Source: Polyodon spathula (taxonomy: Eukaryota > Chordata > Actinopteri > Acipenseriformes > Polyodontidae). From it: 64,000 bases of DNA. Under the pieces are notes generated by a model. It saw only the letters and a list, made by a program, of their open reading frames with translations, ran no database searches and was not told the DNA's origin. Every line of letters begins with the position of its first letter. The first letter of the stretch is position 1. The stretch is from NCBI RefSeq assembly GCF_017654505.1, contig NC_054538.1:54361786-54425785 (forward strand), read 5' to 3'. Shown here piece after piece: positions 1-11,399 of this stretch. Position numbers and translations under genes: made by a program.

Positions 1-1115
1 AATAAAAAGCAAGTTGCAAAGATGTAGCCACAAGACCCCTACTAAGCTTATGCCAGACTTGCTGACTGTTCTGTTTCCCAGAGATATTTTGTCCCAGTGT
101 TCTTTGATGGAAACAAGCAGTCATGCAGCTAAAGAAGGAAAACTAAGAAAAAAAAAACTGCACAAAGAGGTCGTTGATGCTATTGTTTGTGAGTTTTATC
201 TTTTCTGTGCATTGATTACATGGTATTAAACATAACAAAGGACAATAGTTAATAACTTAGTATTTGCTATTGTAAAAAAAAAGTAATATGACCTCAGAAA
301 TTTGTTATAAACTAGATATGCAAAGTTTTGCAAATGTCAAGGTGCTTCCTCAGATTTAGTAAATACATCTGAGTTCAAAGCAATCTTTTTATTTTTATTT
401 TGTATACAGTAGTTTTATTTACTATTATATTATAAAGTGATGTAATATATAACTTGTATTATAAGTAGTAGCAAAATTGTGCAATGTATAAGAGGAAAAC
501 AGATGTCAAGATACAACGAATCACTGTTTTGTATTAAAAAAGGGATAGAAAATATTTTAAATAATAATAACAGAACACAAGCTCTGTGAGTTTACACGTT
601 TAAAATGAATGACAGAGTGGTGAGGATGGTTTGCTGACATTTGTAATGAGTTGGTCACAGGAATCTCTTAAAACTGCAATACTGTGGAAAACGTGTTATT
701 TGGCACCTTTCTATTTGTTATTGTTATATTATGATTTTTTCCACCCAAATATACTGAATAAAGGAGGGAGGATATCAATGGAGATTCCATATGATTATAG
801 TAACAATCTGTTTTGATAAATTATACTGCATAAAAATTACAAAATCATTTTAAAAAGTAAGAATGAAGCTTTAAAACATTTTAGTGAATCTGTATGCCTA
901 TTTTAATATAAATATGAATATTTACTTTTTAGCGTACGTCACAAAGAACTGCACAGAAGCAGAAGTGAAGAAATCAATACGGCAGAAATTAAGCAATGAA
1001 GAAATTAAGCAATGAAGAAATGCTTATGCATTGTTGTAGGAAAATTGTTTAAGAATTTTATTTTTTTGGGGGGAGGGGGTCACAGTACTTTTTCTGGATT
1101 TTATTATACATATGA
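1..1115. other. AT-rich stretch without recognised features
   Basis: I see no open frame with protein-like composition, no recognisable transposon terminus and no RNA gene here. Short runs of A and T occur throughout. The reading frames present are short and of low complexity. Confidence 0.6.
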
Positions 1116-1352
1116 TAGTACCTTGGTATAATGTATGATGCCTATAGGATTTCAAATCATGGTGGTTTTATGGTAGTACCATGGAATTATTTACCATGAT
1201 AGTACCATGATAGTACCAAGGTACTTTGTACCATTCTAGTACCATGGTATAACATACCATGCCAGTACCATGCTATGTACCATGCCAGTACCATGGTATA
1301 ATGTACCATGGTACTGTCCAATTTACTACAAAAGTGACATGGTACATTTTCC
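1116..1352. repeat. Array of GTACCATGGTA palindromes
   Basis: About ten copies of the core GTACCATG, many forming the self-complementary unit TAGTACCATGGTA, are packed in roughly 230 bases with irregular spacing (for example near 1177, 1201, 1240, 1265, 1290 and 1305). Between them lie short variable AT-rich spacers. Each unit is palindromic, so the array reads nearly the same on both strands. It could be a degenerate satellite or the inside of a palindromic MITE; no flanking terminal repeat or target duplication is clear. Confidence 0.7.
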
Positions 1353-1979
1353 ATTTTTTGTAAGCTAAATATTTGTCAAAAATTTGTCAATACTACGACT
1401 ACTACTGCTAATAATAATAACAATGTAATATCAGAACTAACTACCAGTATATTACTGATATTAACCTTTTATGAAGTGCTCACTACACTTTCATTTTTTG
1501 TTTCCATTTTAATTACTGAAATCCATTTTGCCTTCCTGTCTCAATCAGCAGGAGCCCTGTAGAAGGATAATCCATATTTCTGTCCTTTCTGTTGGTGCAC
1601 CCAGTAGCACAACATGAATCAGCATTGTTTTGTACCACACTTAAATGATAGACAGTGCTTTTTGCCTGCTATGGCATCTCAGTAGCCGTAAAGTCACGTG
1701 AAAAACTTCAATTGCAACTCTCGGTGAGCAAAATTGTAAAGGGTACTTTTGCGGAAACCTCTTGACAGACAGAGTGCAGTTTCAATAAAAAGGGTGTAAA
1801 CAATTCAATAGTACTGAGCTGCTGTGTTTTTCAGGACGCTGAAGATTTCAGGACTGAGGATCATTCATGCTGAACTTGAAAATCCAAGTGAATACGGCGG
1901 TGTCATGGTAAACTTCAACCCCCACTCAAGTAACGTGGAAATTCAGTTTTGCGATCACGAGTCAACAGAGTAAAATCAG

Positions 1980-1983
<4 letters not shown>

Positions 1984-2067
<84 letters not shown>
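1984..2067. repeat. (TG)n(TA)n microsatellite
   Basis: A pure TG run passes directly into a long TA run. The short reading frame across it (repeated Cys-Val then Ile-Tyr) is a by-product of the repeat. Confidence 0.95.
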
Positions 2068-2070
<3 letters not shown>

Positions 2071-2485
2071 TGTGCATATGTATAATATGCTTTACATATG
2101 TATCTGTAGCTCAGTTATTTGCAACGCTGAAAAAACCCAAACCTCAAATTTGAATACGTTTTGATTGGACAGAATGACAATGAATGACAAAATGCAATGT
2201 CCACTGACAATGGAGAAAGGAATGCCCATTCACTATAATGGAGAAAGGAATGCTTATTGAACATAACAGAAAAAAAGAATGAGAGCTTATAATTTTAAAT
2301 TCTAAGACAAATATTTTATGTCATTACATAGACATGAGCTGTTATACAACCTAAAAGTGGACTGTCATAGAATGACAGCTGTTTTCATTGGAATGAGGCT
2401 TGGAATAGCAAAAAAAATAGTAAAACCATAGATAACTAATTAATAACAGCTCATATTTTATAATCCCGAACACAAATATGTTAAT

Positions 2486-2871
2486 TTACATGCATGTCTC
2501 ACAAATGAAGTACTTCGGAAGTTGTGTGGAGTATGTTGAAATGCAAGCCCCATGGTAACACTTCCTACACTGGCAACAAAGAACCATACAGTCCACAGCT
2601 GAGAAGTTGCCAGAACGAAATCTGTGCAGGTAGACCATCTGCTGTTGTCATGGTTTGTAAGTGTAGAGAAGTAGTGCATAAGTGTTTTTTTTTCTTTCAG
2701 AGGCATGCACACATCTGTTGCCAGGAGGGGTTTGTGCAGATCTGAATAGGATCCTAGTCTTCCTTTTGCACTTGCTGAGTTTGTGTTTCTGAAATAATCA
2801 CTGTTACCCATTTGTGACAACCCACAATCATATGAATTGCTTTGCTGCACAGTATCGGAACACAGGAACAC
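2486..2871 (-). pseudogene. Ulp1-like protease motif plus PHD-like finger, decayed transposon ORF
   Basis: On the minus strand near 2820-2850 the frame reads QQSNSYDCGL, which matches the Q-x-N-x2-DCG active-site core of C48 (Ulp1/SENP-like) peptidases, cut off soon after. About 250 bases downstream, in another frame and ending at a TAA at 2488-2486, is C-x2-C-x4-H-x2-C-x13-C-x2-C (LCCQC, CYHGAC, FICETC), the last six metal ligands of a PHD-type finger; the first pair is not visible. At least one frameshift separates the two. Ulp1 protease followed by a C-terminal PHD finger occurs in some animal transposon proteins. With the MULE-like fragment at 3824-4027 on the same strand, I infer one old element. 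The protease histidine and aspartate region is missing, so it is inactive. Confidence 0.5.
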
Positions 2872-3113
2872 ATTCCACTCCTCTTTATTGAAAGTTGCAT
2901 TGGCTATCTGTATATACTTTAATATGTGCTTGAGCCCTTGTTTTGTTTTATTGTAGAATCAAGAATTACTATTTCATGTATAGAAAAGATTATTACATCA
3001 AAACACCAGTGTTATCCAGGACCCACACATCAGTGTTGAATGGAATTAACACAATGTCTTTGTTTATAGCTGCATTGCTTTCCAAAATCTGGTTTACCAG
3101 CTGCAACATGAAG

Positions 3114-3115
<2 letters not shown>

Positions 3116-3168
<53 letters not shown>

Positions 3169-3176
3169 TATATATC
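3116..3176. repeat. (TA)n microsatellite
   Basis: A nearly uninterrupted TA run with one slip (TAATA). No coding content. Confidence 0.95.
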
Positions 3177-3351
3177 CCATAATGCTAGAATTTGGCTGTT
3201 TTGCTTCGCATTGCAAACAAGAGCAGAAATTGCATCATCAGTCACTCCTGAATTGAGTCAATTTTCTGGGTATAATGATTGCACATAATCATTTTGAGTA
3301 AAACCATGATCTTCACTTAAATTTCAGGCATGTCCCATGGAAATCTATTCT

Positions 3352-3555
3352 TTATATTGCTTGACTTTGGTGTGGAATGTTTGGCAATTGGATTTCCATC
3401 TCATCACTGAAGTCAAAGTGTCCAGTTCCTTCCCCAAAAAAGCTGGTATCACTGAAATGTGATATCCGGTCTTTTTTCCACACGTGCCACTTGTGTTGCG
3501 GTACCACTTTTAATCTGTCCAATGATTGTTTCCAGAGGATAACAACTGGAAGCAA
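3352..3555 (-). pseudogene. Possible middle part of the same decayed transposon ORF
   Basis: A 67-residue open frame of balanced composition (for example HKWHVWKKDRISHFS and FDFSDEMEIQLPN). It lies between the MULE-like fragment upstream and the Ulp1/PHD fragment downstream on the same strand. I do not recognise a domain. Its position is the only reason to attach it to the element; it could be chance. Confidence 0.2.
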
Positions 3556-3769
3556 TATGTGAACAGGATTTTTGGCCAGTTAATGAAATAACTTCTTCAG
3601 TTCATAGTTTCGAAGCCCACAGTGTGCAGGTCTGAACTCATGTAGTAAGTCTGCATGTAGAACATTGCCAGTACCATGCTGCCAACAGGTATGGTTTTCC
3701 AATTAGTTTGCTTCTTTGTGACTTTCTGCATGCTTTCACTGATATAATAAGTAATTTAGGACACAGTTG

Positions 3770-3823
3770 GAACAAAAACCAGGAGGGTCAGTGGCCCTCC
3801 AGGACCAGGATTGGACACCCCTG
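3770..3823 (-). mobile_element. Transposon terminus (CAGGGGTGTCCAA type)
   Basis: Read on the minus strand from 3823, the sequence begins CAGGGGTGTCCAATCC, followed by a stretch rich in GGAGGG. Termini of this form are common at the ends of hAT-type MITEs in fish. The opposite end is not recognisable, so only one terminus is called. It breaks the reading frame of the MULE-like fragment at 3824, so it is the younger insertion. Confidence 0.45.
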
Positions 3824-4027
3824 CTTTACATGATCTTTTAAAACTTCTGTGTCATCCTTTAAACCCCTGTACTGTTTGATCCAATTATCTGCATCTGAAA
3901 TTATGTAATTGGCGCAAAAGACATGCAGGAGTTTAGGATAATCTTGCTGAATTGTTTCCACAATCCCTCTTTCTATGTCAGTAGCAAAAGGAACAGCATG
4001 TATTTTGTCAACATTCAGCTGCTGCAA
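3824..4027 (-). pseudogene. MULE-like transposase fragment
   Basis: A 68-residue open frame contains FATDIERGIVETIQQDYP, then LHVFCANYIISDADNW and KDDTEVLKDHV. This resembles the part of Mutator-like (MULE) transposases that carries the second catalytic aspartate: a TD-x-E/R motif, a short amphipathic stretch, a C...N/H motif, then a spacer. The frame is cut on the 3' side by another element's terminus at 3823. No other transposase domains are visible upstream. The assignment rests on pattern resemblance only. Confidence 0.35.
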
Positions 4028-4972
4028 AATATACCTCTGAAAGTCTCCACAGCTACTCCACAGCCTCTAAAGTACCATGATACAGCTACTATTTTTCTGT
4101 GGTGTAAATTTACATTATAATTAGGGCTTGAAGTTTTCAGGTTTTATTTTTGATCACATGACACCCCTTTAAGCTTATTTTGAGATTATTTTGTTTCCTA
4201 ATTAAACTCAGAAGAAGTAATGTTACTTGTTTTTACCTTTGTATCTTGACTGAGCCAGATTCTGTTTCATTTTTATTTCAAACACACATGACAAATTATT
4301 TTAAATTGCCGCTCCTAATTGCATTTCAGTTTCAATTTCTAGTTGCATTTCAAGTTCTAGTTGCCTAGTTTATCGTTGTGCTTTTGTTTTCTTTCATTTA
4401 ATAGAGATGTTGTAACAGACTTTCTTTTCAGCAGAAAATACACAGTATGGAGTGTACACTGACAGCAAGTCCATCATTTAAAATCCCCTTGATTTGTAGC
4501 AAAGAAAAAAATGTTCTTAAATCCAGTCTTTAATTAGTAGTTTTCTCTTTATTAGGATGCAGAGACAGCTTAACAACTACTAATTAACATTTAAAGGAAG
4601 GTAGAAATTTGGAAAACAAAAAAGAAAAGTTCAAGCCCTAATTATAATGAACTAGTGAATTTCACGGGCATGTATTACTTTACTTGATAAAGTGGGTATT
4701 TAAAATACTATCCTGATTGGTCAAAACAGGTAACGTAGGGATGTTGATATTACAGCATATCATCATGGGTTGGCACTTTTTTTCAAAAAGGGATAACTAA
4801 CGGGTAGGTATCCATACACCACTAGAATTTTGAAAAAACTAAACAAAAACGGCAGCCATTTTATCACAATAAAAATAACTAATCAGGTTTATGTAAATGT
4901 TGATCTATTTGGAAACTGAAGTGTAGATGAGATTTTGAATGAGTCTGAGTTGGACCTCAGTGACTCTAGTAT
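4028..4972. other. No recognised feature
   Basis: AT-rich DNA with no convincing ORF, RNA gene or terminal repeat. Confidence 0.5.
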
Positions 4973-5839
4973 CTCGTTTCCATAGTCAAGCCAACTCGAG
5001 TGCACTCAAGAGCTCCCGGGTTAGCCTGAATTTTGCAAAACTCGAGTTGAGCGAGACGAGCTGGCTAAAAAAAAATAAGTTTCCAGGGTTTCCTGAGTTT
5101 CTCGAGTTATAACGTGAGCTGGACAAGTCTCACTCATGTTATCACGAGAGATGGCCAGATAGTAACCAGGTAACCAGATTACTGTACCATCATTATTGAC
5201 ACTGAAACATTGGTATCATCAAATACAGCAGTGGATACGTTTTCCGGAAAATTCACTGCAGACTGTCTTGTGATATTGGATGGTATCCTAAAATTACATC
5301 TAATATGTCATAGCATAATGTTTTGAGATCGTTTCCGCTTTTGTTATTGTGGTCCTTGATTTTTTTCATACATTGGAGCACATTCCTACTCACAAAATAG
5401 AAATTGACTTATATTTTGAAACACTTTTTGATTTAAAAAAGATCCTTGACGCTAACTTTGAATGACCCGATCTCCCAAAACAGTAATCAGTGATAATGTT
5501 TCATCAAGATTCCACGTTGCATAATATGCTGTCATGTTGAATCGGGTTTTAAATGACAGGTAAGCTATTCTTTTTTTTTTTTTTTTTTTTTTTAACTATA
5601 ATTTGCAACTGAAACTGGCTTTCATAGAGATTGTTGCTAAGACCCGGAATTCCATGATTAGCGACATATTCTCTGCTCTGCCCGAATTAATTCAAGCCAG
5701 CCTGCATATGAAATGGTATCAAAGAACTCAGTTAAGTGCCCGAATTGGTGGCCAACTCGAGTTTTACAAAAACATGGAAATGCCGCATTAGGGGTTCAAT
5801 TAGGGTGTGTACTTGTGTTGGATTGACTATGGAAATGAG
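4973..5839. mobile_element. Non-autonomous TIR element, 867 bp
   Basis: The left end CTCGTTTCCATAGTCAAGCC (4973-4992) is matched in inverted orientation by the right end, which on the minus strand from 5839 begins CTCATTTCCATAGTCAATCC. Further inside, AAAACTCGAGTTG occurs near the left end and again, inverted, near the right end, so the sub-terminal regions are also palindromic. The inside has a poly-T run and one 62-codon frame without recognised motifs. A related terminus lies at 58290-58411. I could not fix a target duplication, so the superfamily is open; Harbinger-like is one possibility. Confidence 0.6.
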
Positions 5840-8800
5840 GAATAATTCAAGCAGTGAGAAAAAGCATAAGCAATTATTCAAATCATTTCAAAACTCCTCA
5901 TTTTGATTGCTCTGCCCCTTCTCCCTGAACTCTGCCAAAACTACAGGGTTTCCCTATCCCATTCTGAAAAATAATCTTTTTTTTTTTTTAAATATCTTTA
6001 AACTTTCAGCTTTAAAAAAAATATATATATATTTGGGTGGCTCTTAAAAGAGCATGTTAAGGTTAAATGGATGTTTTGTTGCCGCTGGACCTGGTCTACT
6101 GTATATCTGCAGTCCTCCATTGGTCGATTGTATCTCCTGCCCCGCCTGCTGCACAGCTGTGTGATCTGTGATGAGGATCATTTATACACAGCATCTCGAC
6201 AATTCCTGCCGTACCTTTCTCTCCACATAAATTCGTCCTGTACGATGGTATCATCTCTTCTGCTGTGCCCTGCACTTTTTTTAATTGTTTAACACGGGCG
6301 GAGTAGTTCTCCACGTTGTCCAGCCATAAACCACAAAGTCAGTTTGATAAGTGACCGGGTATTCCATAATGCAAACGTCTTTCTCGCCACTGTGAAGCGT
6401 TAATGCTAATGTGGTATGAATACCTCCTGTCACTTCCGCGGAAAACAAAGGACGATCAAAATAAAAAAAACACAGCACTGTCACCTGCATGACTAAAGGC
6501 AAATTTGTTTGTGCTGTACCATGATGAAAATTGGCAGTAATATTTTAAATATAATGAACAAACCAAGAAGTACAAGAATTATAATGAATAAAGAAAAACT
6601 GCACTTTGAATGGCAATCTATAAATTGCTTTATTTTTCTTAATGCATTTTTGGTTTTATTTTATTTTTAATTACTGTATATGGATCTATTTTTTCTCAGA
6701 TCAGTTTTAGGCGGAAGGATATTTAACAAAAATCACTTTTCTATTAATTAAGAATATGTTTGTAACGTACAAAATATACGCTAACACTAATAATTTTAAT
6801 TTAAAAAACTGAGCACTGTCAGCCCCTCCCCCCTCTAGCTTGTGTTATCAAGAGGCAAACTTTTAAGTATAGCGTAAACTGTATTGAAAGAAATGTTTCG
6901 AAACCCTGCTGCTGTTTCGTATTTTTTAGTTAAATGCCCAGGTGACCAAAAAAAAGTTGAATGCAAACTGTGCAGTGACTGTTGATATATCATAGAGGCA
7001 CAACCAATGACATTTATTGTTAGATATATATATATATAATATATATATATATATTATATATATATTATATAATATATATATATATATATAAATTTCATTT
7101 AATGTGTGTGTTGCATCCAACCTATGAGACTTGCATGTGTTATTTCCATTATATACCCGTCCCCATCACACTGTTGTTATTATAAACCAACAAAGGTCCC
7201 TTCACGATCTGATGGCAAACATGATGTGTTACATAATTGTGACAAACTAATATCCTGCAAAATGTCCTCAGCCACTGGCACAAGCAGAGTGACATCTGTC
7301 AATGACTGAACAATTCGAAATTAAAGCATTCCCTGTATTAAAGCACAACTGTATTTTGCTCCACTCAGTAGTGATGTGTAATTTACCTGAATATTATACT
7401 GTTACATGGTGTTCTCTCTAGCCATGATGCAAAAGAAAACATCTTGTCGCAGTTACATTCATCTTCTCCTGTTCTATAAATCTACAACTTTATCTTTACA
7501 TGGTCCTTCTGCTTTCTCTAAACAACCAATATTCCTGTAATCAAATCTCCAATATAGTAAATGCACTACAGTAACAACTTCTGATTGAAATGTACTGTGC
7601 CACTGTTTAATGATATTGTGTGTGTAGCCTTCCCCACATCCTCTGTCCACATGAAAAATGGATAAGCATACCATAATTAGTGAGTTATTGCATGCCGGTG
7701 TGCTAAAAATAATTAATCTTACAGACTTAAATGTACACAGAAGCATACAAACAAAACAATCAATTTTAGCTCTACACAAATCAGTTACCCTATAAAAGTT
7801 GAGTTGAATAGTGAACTAAATTACATACCCCTGATACATATACAGGGTGTACTTGAGCATGCATAGAATATAATGCTTTACAGGAGTGGCTGTGGTCATG
7901 TTCTGTTTCCCAAATGAATAGCAAGTGCTCTGTTTAATGGAAAGTCAACTATTGCCCATTGATTTTACTGCTGTTGACCACTGGCCACTAAACATTTTAC
8001 ATCTCTGTACACTGGCTCTGATAAAAATGGAAACGATCATTGAGCATCCATTCTCTAAAGGTTCACAAGCAACAGTTCCAAAATGAATTAGAAATCTGTG
8101 TTATTTTCATCAAACACAGTCACAGTTTGAGTATTGATTGATTTCACTATATGGAAAAGACATACAATCTGTGACACACATGATGTATACACAAACCTAC
8201 ATGTATTATATTTAATATATGCAACAGTATATTTAAAAAAAAATACACTAAATACAAATGCACATTGCAATATGTATTTCATATAAATCACCTTTAAATA
8301 AAGGAGCAAATATACACATACATTTGTTCCCAAATAGGTCTAATTTTCTAAATCAGACTTTAAAAAATAGCTAAACTAAATAAGCCTTTTTCTAGCTTTG
8401 ACTACATTATATCGTAAAAAAAAAAAAAAGCATTGCAAAGTATGCAGACACAAAAGAAATATAATACAAATAAATGTTAGTCTTACCCAGCCTGAGGAAA
8501 CAGAAAATGTAATCTAATCCATACAACTCTGAACCAGGCTGTTCGTCCACCACCAGCTTTGAACAAACACCAGGCACTCCATAAGAGAATAGCAGAAATT
8601 AAACTCACCGACATGCTCCCACCAGGCTCTTCACAGGGCGAGCTGCATTCTCACTGCATGTGAGCTTCAACTCCAAGTACTTGGACCGAAAGCAAGGTTA
8701 TATCTCTTTTTAACTGAAAGGTTAATCTGTGAAGGTCTGTTCCCTCTAATAATGTTACAGTTGTTATATTGACACCGCTTTTACGATGTGAAAAATTTCC

Positions 8801-9083
8801 AAATAAAAACTGTAATGTATGGTTTTGAATACAGCAAGGCACTAAGAACTGACACAATGTCACAAACTTACTCTGTTATGCAGTGGCAGGAGAGTTCTCC
8901 TGCAAAGCTACCTCACATATTCACTCCTTAGAACAGAAATAACAACATAAATGTGTTTTAATACAGGCATGAATAAACATACCTGGCTGCACACAAAGAC
9001 TGTTCACATAGAAATAGCTTAATGTAAATTTAGACAAGAGCCTGGCTGGTTGGATTAACTCACAGTAATGCTGGCTCAGGTTT

Positions 9084-9137
<54 letters not shown>

Positions 9138-9321
9138 ACTCTGGATCAGAAAAAATATTAATGCACTGTCATGAAGTGGCACACAGACCAACTACAAACC
9201 TATTTACTCTGAGAAATCATTGCTAAGATTTTGCTTGCTTAACACACATAAACACACCCACACCCATACATACTCTTACACTTATCATAGTGAGGTCATA
9301 TTTCTATAAATATGAGAATGC
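5840..9321. other. Mostly featureless; two simple repeats
   Basis: Contains a TA-rich microsatellite at about 7022-7090 and a (GA)n run at about 9089-9131. The part around 6070-6450 is somewhat richer in GC and has overlapping minus-strand frames of 72-73 codons, but I recognise no domain. On the minus strand a GTGAGT donor-like site near 8610 follows a short open frame; evidence for an exon is too weak to call. Confidence 0.45.
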
Positions 9322-9912
9322 TATTATCATAACCCTGGTTCCCTGAAATAGAAATGAAACCATTGCCACATGGGTGTTCACCTGATAAAGACCCTGAACC
9401 TCAATAATTATATCAAAGCTGCACAGAGTGCCTGTGATGCAGTCATTCCTGCCCGATGGCATATAAGGACTACAGCATCATTTTTACTTCAAGCCTGCTG
9501 CAATCATGGACGAAGCAACCTTGAAGGTTAATGGTTATATTTCTATTTCAAGGAACCAGGCTTATGATAATAACCTAACCATTGCTGTATAGGTGAGAGT
9601 ACCAAGGCCACAAGGCTAAGCCAAAGACTGGCTTGTGCATTACCATATGGAACCCCACCTTTATGTCTATGACACTGGGGTCTGGTGGGAGAGTGCTCGG
9701 ATGGTAACAAACGCACCTCTCAATATATCTGGCATGTGGCACTAAAGTGCGGACATAGTGTGGGGCCTCACTAATGCACACCTGGGGACAGGTCTGGTCT
9801 ATTGAAGGTAAGTATGTTGAAGGCACTGTGGCACTAGTTTTTCCGCACTTCATTATTTAGGGGTAATTATTGTACAGGGTAAACCTTGCCACAGGCACAG
9901 GACAGCCTGTAA
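9322..9912 (-). mobile_element. DIRS-type element, terminal region (copy 1)
   Basis: The outer end reads ATCATAACCCTGGTTCCCTG (from about 9327) and is repeated in inverted form at about 9548-9573. A fragment of the outer repeat (AAACCATTGC versus TAACCATTGC) then recurs in direct orientation. This layout matches the DIRS copy at 37322-37640 closely, where the same repeat sits beside a tyrosine recombinase gene. DIRS elements use a tyrosine recombinase instead of an integrase and have inverted termini plus an internal complementary region. The minus-strand frame at 9575-9853 occupies the place of the recombinase 3' part but is too decayed to assign. The element is interrupted at about 9912 and resumes near 11400. 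Confidence 0.65.
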
Positions 9913-10849
9913 CACGATTGATGGTTCCCAAGTCTTGTTTGCCCGAGGTCATGAGGCTGGCACATGATAGCCTTTCTGCAGGGAACCTCAGAGCTGACAA
10001 AATCAGAGAATGGATATTGGCTCAATTTTATTGAATAGGACTTCACAATGAAGTGACGAAATATGTAGCCACATGCTTAGACTGCCAGAGAGTAGTGCCC
10101 GGTCGAGTGAACCCCACCCCTTTGGTTCCACTGCTGATTATTTTTACCCCCTTTGAACGCATTGCAATGAACACAGTTGGCCCTTTGCTACCTTCTGATT
10201 CCAGGTATATGCATATATTAGTGGTGGTAGATTATGCAACGTAATACCCGGAAGCAGTTCCACTAGTGCAGCTGCAATAGCCAAAGAACTAGTGCAGATT
10301 ATGGCTATAGTAAGGATCCCCAATGAAATCTTGATTGATCATGGAACTAACTTTCTGTCTAATACGTTACAGCAAGTTTGCAAAATACTAAAAATCCATC
10401 CCTTCAGGACATCTGTTTACCATTCAGAGATGGATGGTTTGATGGAACGTTTTAATCAGACCCTAAAGCAGATGGTGAGACTATTTGTGAACCAAGAACA
10501 AAAACATTGGTCCTCGCTTCTCCCCTACCTTCTTTTTACAGGGAGAGAGGTGCCACATAGTTCAACAGGGTTCTCCCCCTTCAAGCTTTTATATGGCGAC
10601 AGCCTCACGGCATCCTGGATCTGTTGAGAGAGGAGTGGGAGGAGCACAAAGACTCATCCAAAAATGTAGTACAGCATGTGCTCCTACTGAGAGATCACCT
10701 GGATTTGGTCGGTCATTGTCCCAGGAAAATCTCAAATCGGCTCAGCACCCGCAACAGCAGCATTACAATCAAGATGCAAGAATTCGAACCTTTCGACCAG
10801 GAGACAAAGTAATGCTGCTTCTTCCCTCTCTGAAACAAAATGATGTGCT
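9913..10849 (+). pseudogene. pol: Ty3/gypsy integrase fragment
   Basis: Translation gives, in order, an H2C2-like zinc-binding region (AHDS at about 9960, GNLRADK where the second histidine is replaced, CLDCQ at 10078-10092), the integrase core from about 10140 (AMNTVGPLLP, where the first catalytic aspartate is replaced by asparagine; LIDHGTNF with the second aspartate; ERFNQTLKQM with the glutamate), and a C-terminal FRPGDKVMLLLPS at about 10790. In-frame stops occur at about 10035 (a tryptophan codon turned TGA) and 10241. Protease, reverse transcriptase and RNase H are absent, so this is a truncated, dead copy. It ends inside the codons of the usual K-W-Q motif, where sequence jumps into an LTR. 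Confidence 0.85.
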
Positions 10850-11376
10850 AAATGGCAGCCGCAAATTGGAGGAGCGGTTGCACTAGTTAACCAAGGGGTC
10901 ATGATTGACTGTACAAAAGGGGACGTAGAGAAGTGATCTGTTCCCTTGTATGGTTAAAGCTGAACAGGAAGGAGAAAAGTGTATTGAGTTTTGTTTATTT
11001 TTGTCATGTCTAAGGAACCACTTTGTTGTTATTAGAGAGCTGAACACGATCCAGAGCTGTCGCCAAGGGCCAGCACTTATCCATATAAAACCACCATTGT
11101 TCACTATACTGTATTTGCAGCATGAGCACTAAATCACACACTATGTTTGTGTTTTGTGCTATGTGTGGGTGTTAAAGATCGGGACTGTTATTATTTCGGG
11201 ACCAACCTGTGGATTAAACAAAGCAATACACGCTGCTGTATTGCCTGTTCTCATTATTATTATTTGGACTTTGGACTGTAAAAATAAACATCATTGGACC
11301 TGGATTATTGTTATCTGCCTGTTTATTGATCACTGCTGCGTTCGTGCACCTGCACATTGTTAACCAATTTGCCACA
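10850..11376 (+). mobile_element. Ty3/gypsy 3' LTR, 5'-truncated
   Basis: This stretch aligns through most of its length with the solo LTR tail at 25705-26248: both share GGCAGCCGCA, CCAGAGCTGTCGC-AAGGGC and a terminal ...TTTGCCACA. An AATAAA lies at about 11282 and a TATA-like ACAAAAGGGG near 10914, both in plus orientation. The first ~165 bases of the family LTR are missing, and the join to the integrase falls in the shared word AAATGGCAG, as expected for a deletion by microhomology. Confidence 0.75.
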
Positions 11377-11399
11377 GGGACTTTCAATTCGAAAATAGC

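Noticed and set aside
1116..1352. CRISPR-like array
   Set aside because: Units are short palindromes with irregular spacers in eukaryotic DNA; no cas-like genes.
1949..2164. Frames rich in Cys-Val or Ile-Tyr (also near 2943, 6926, 26583, 36201, 51027, 52263-52732)
   Set aside because: They are translations of TG/TA microsatellites.
6071..6502. Overlapping 72-73-codon frames in GC-richer DNA
   Set aside because: No motif, several frames on both strands and no splice or start support.
8608..8863. Minus-strand exon ending at a GTGAGT donor near 8610
   Set aside because: The frame that reaches the donor has an in-frame TAA about 100 bases upstream and no acceptor with a pyrimidine tract fits.
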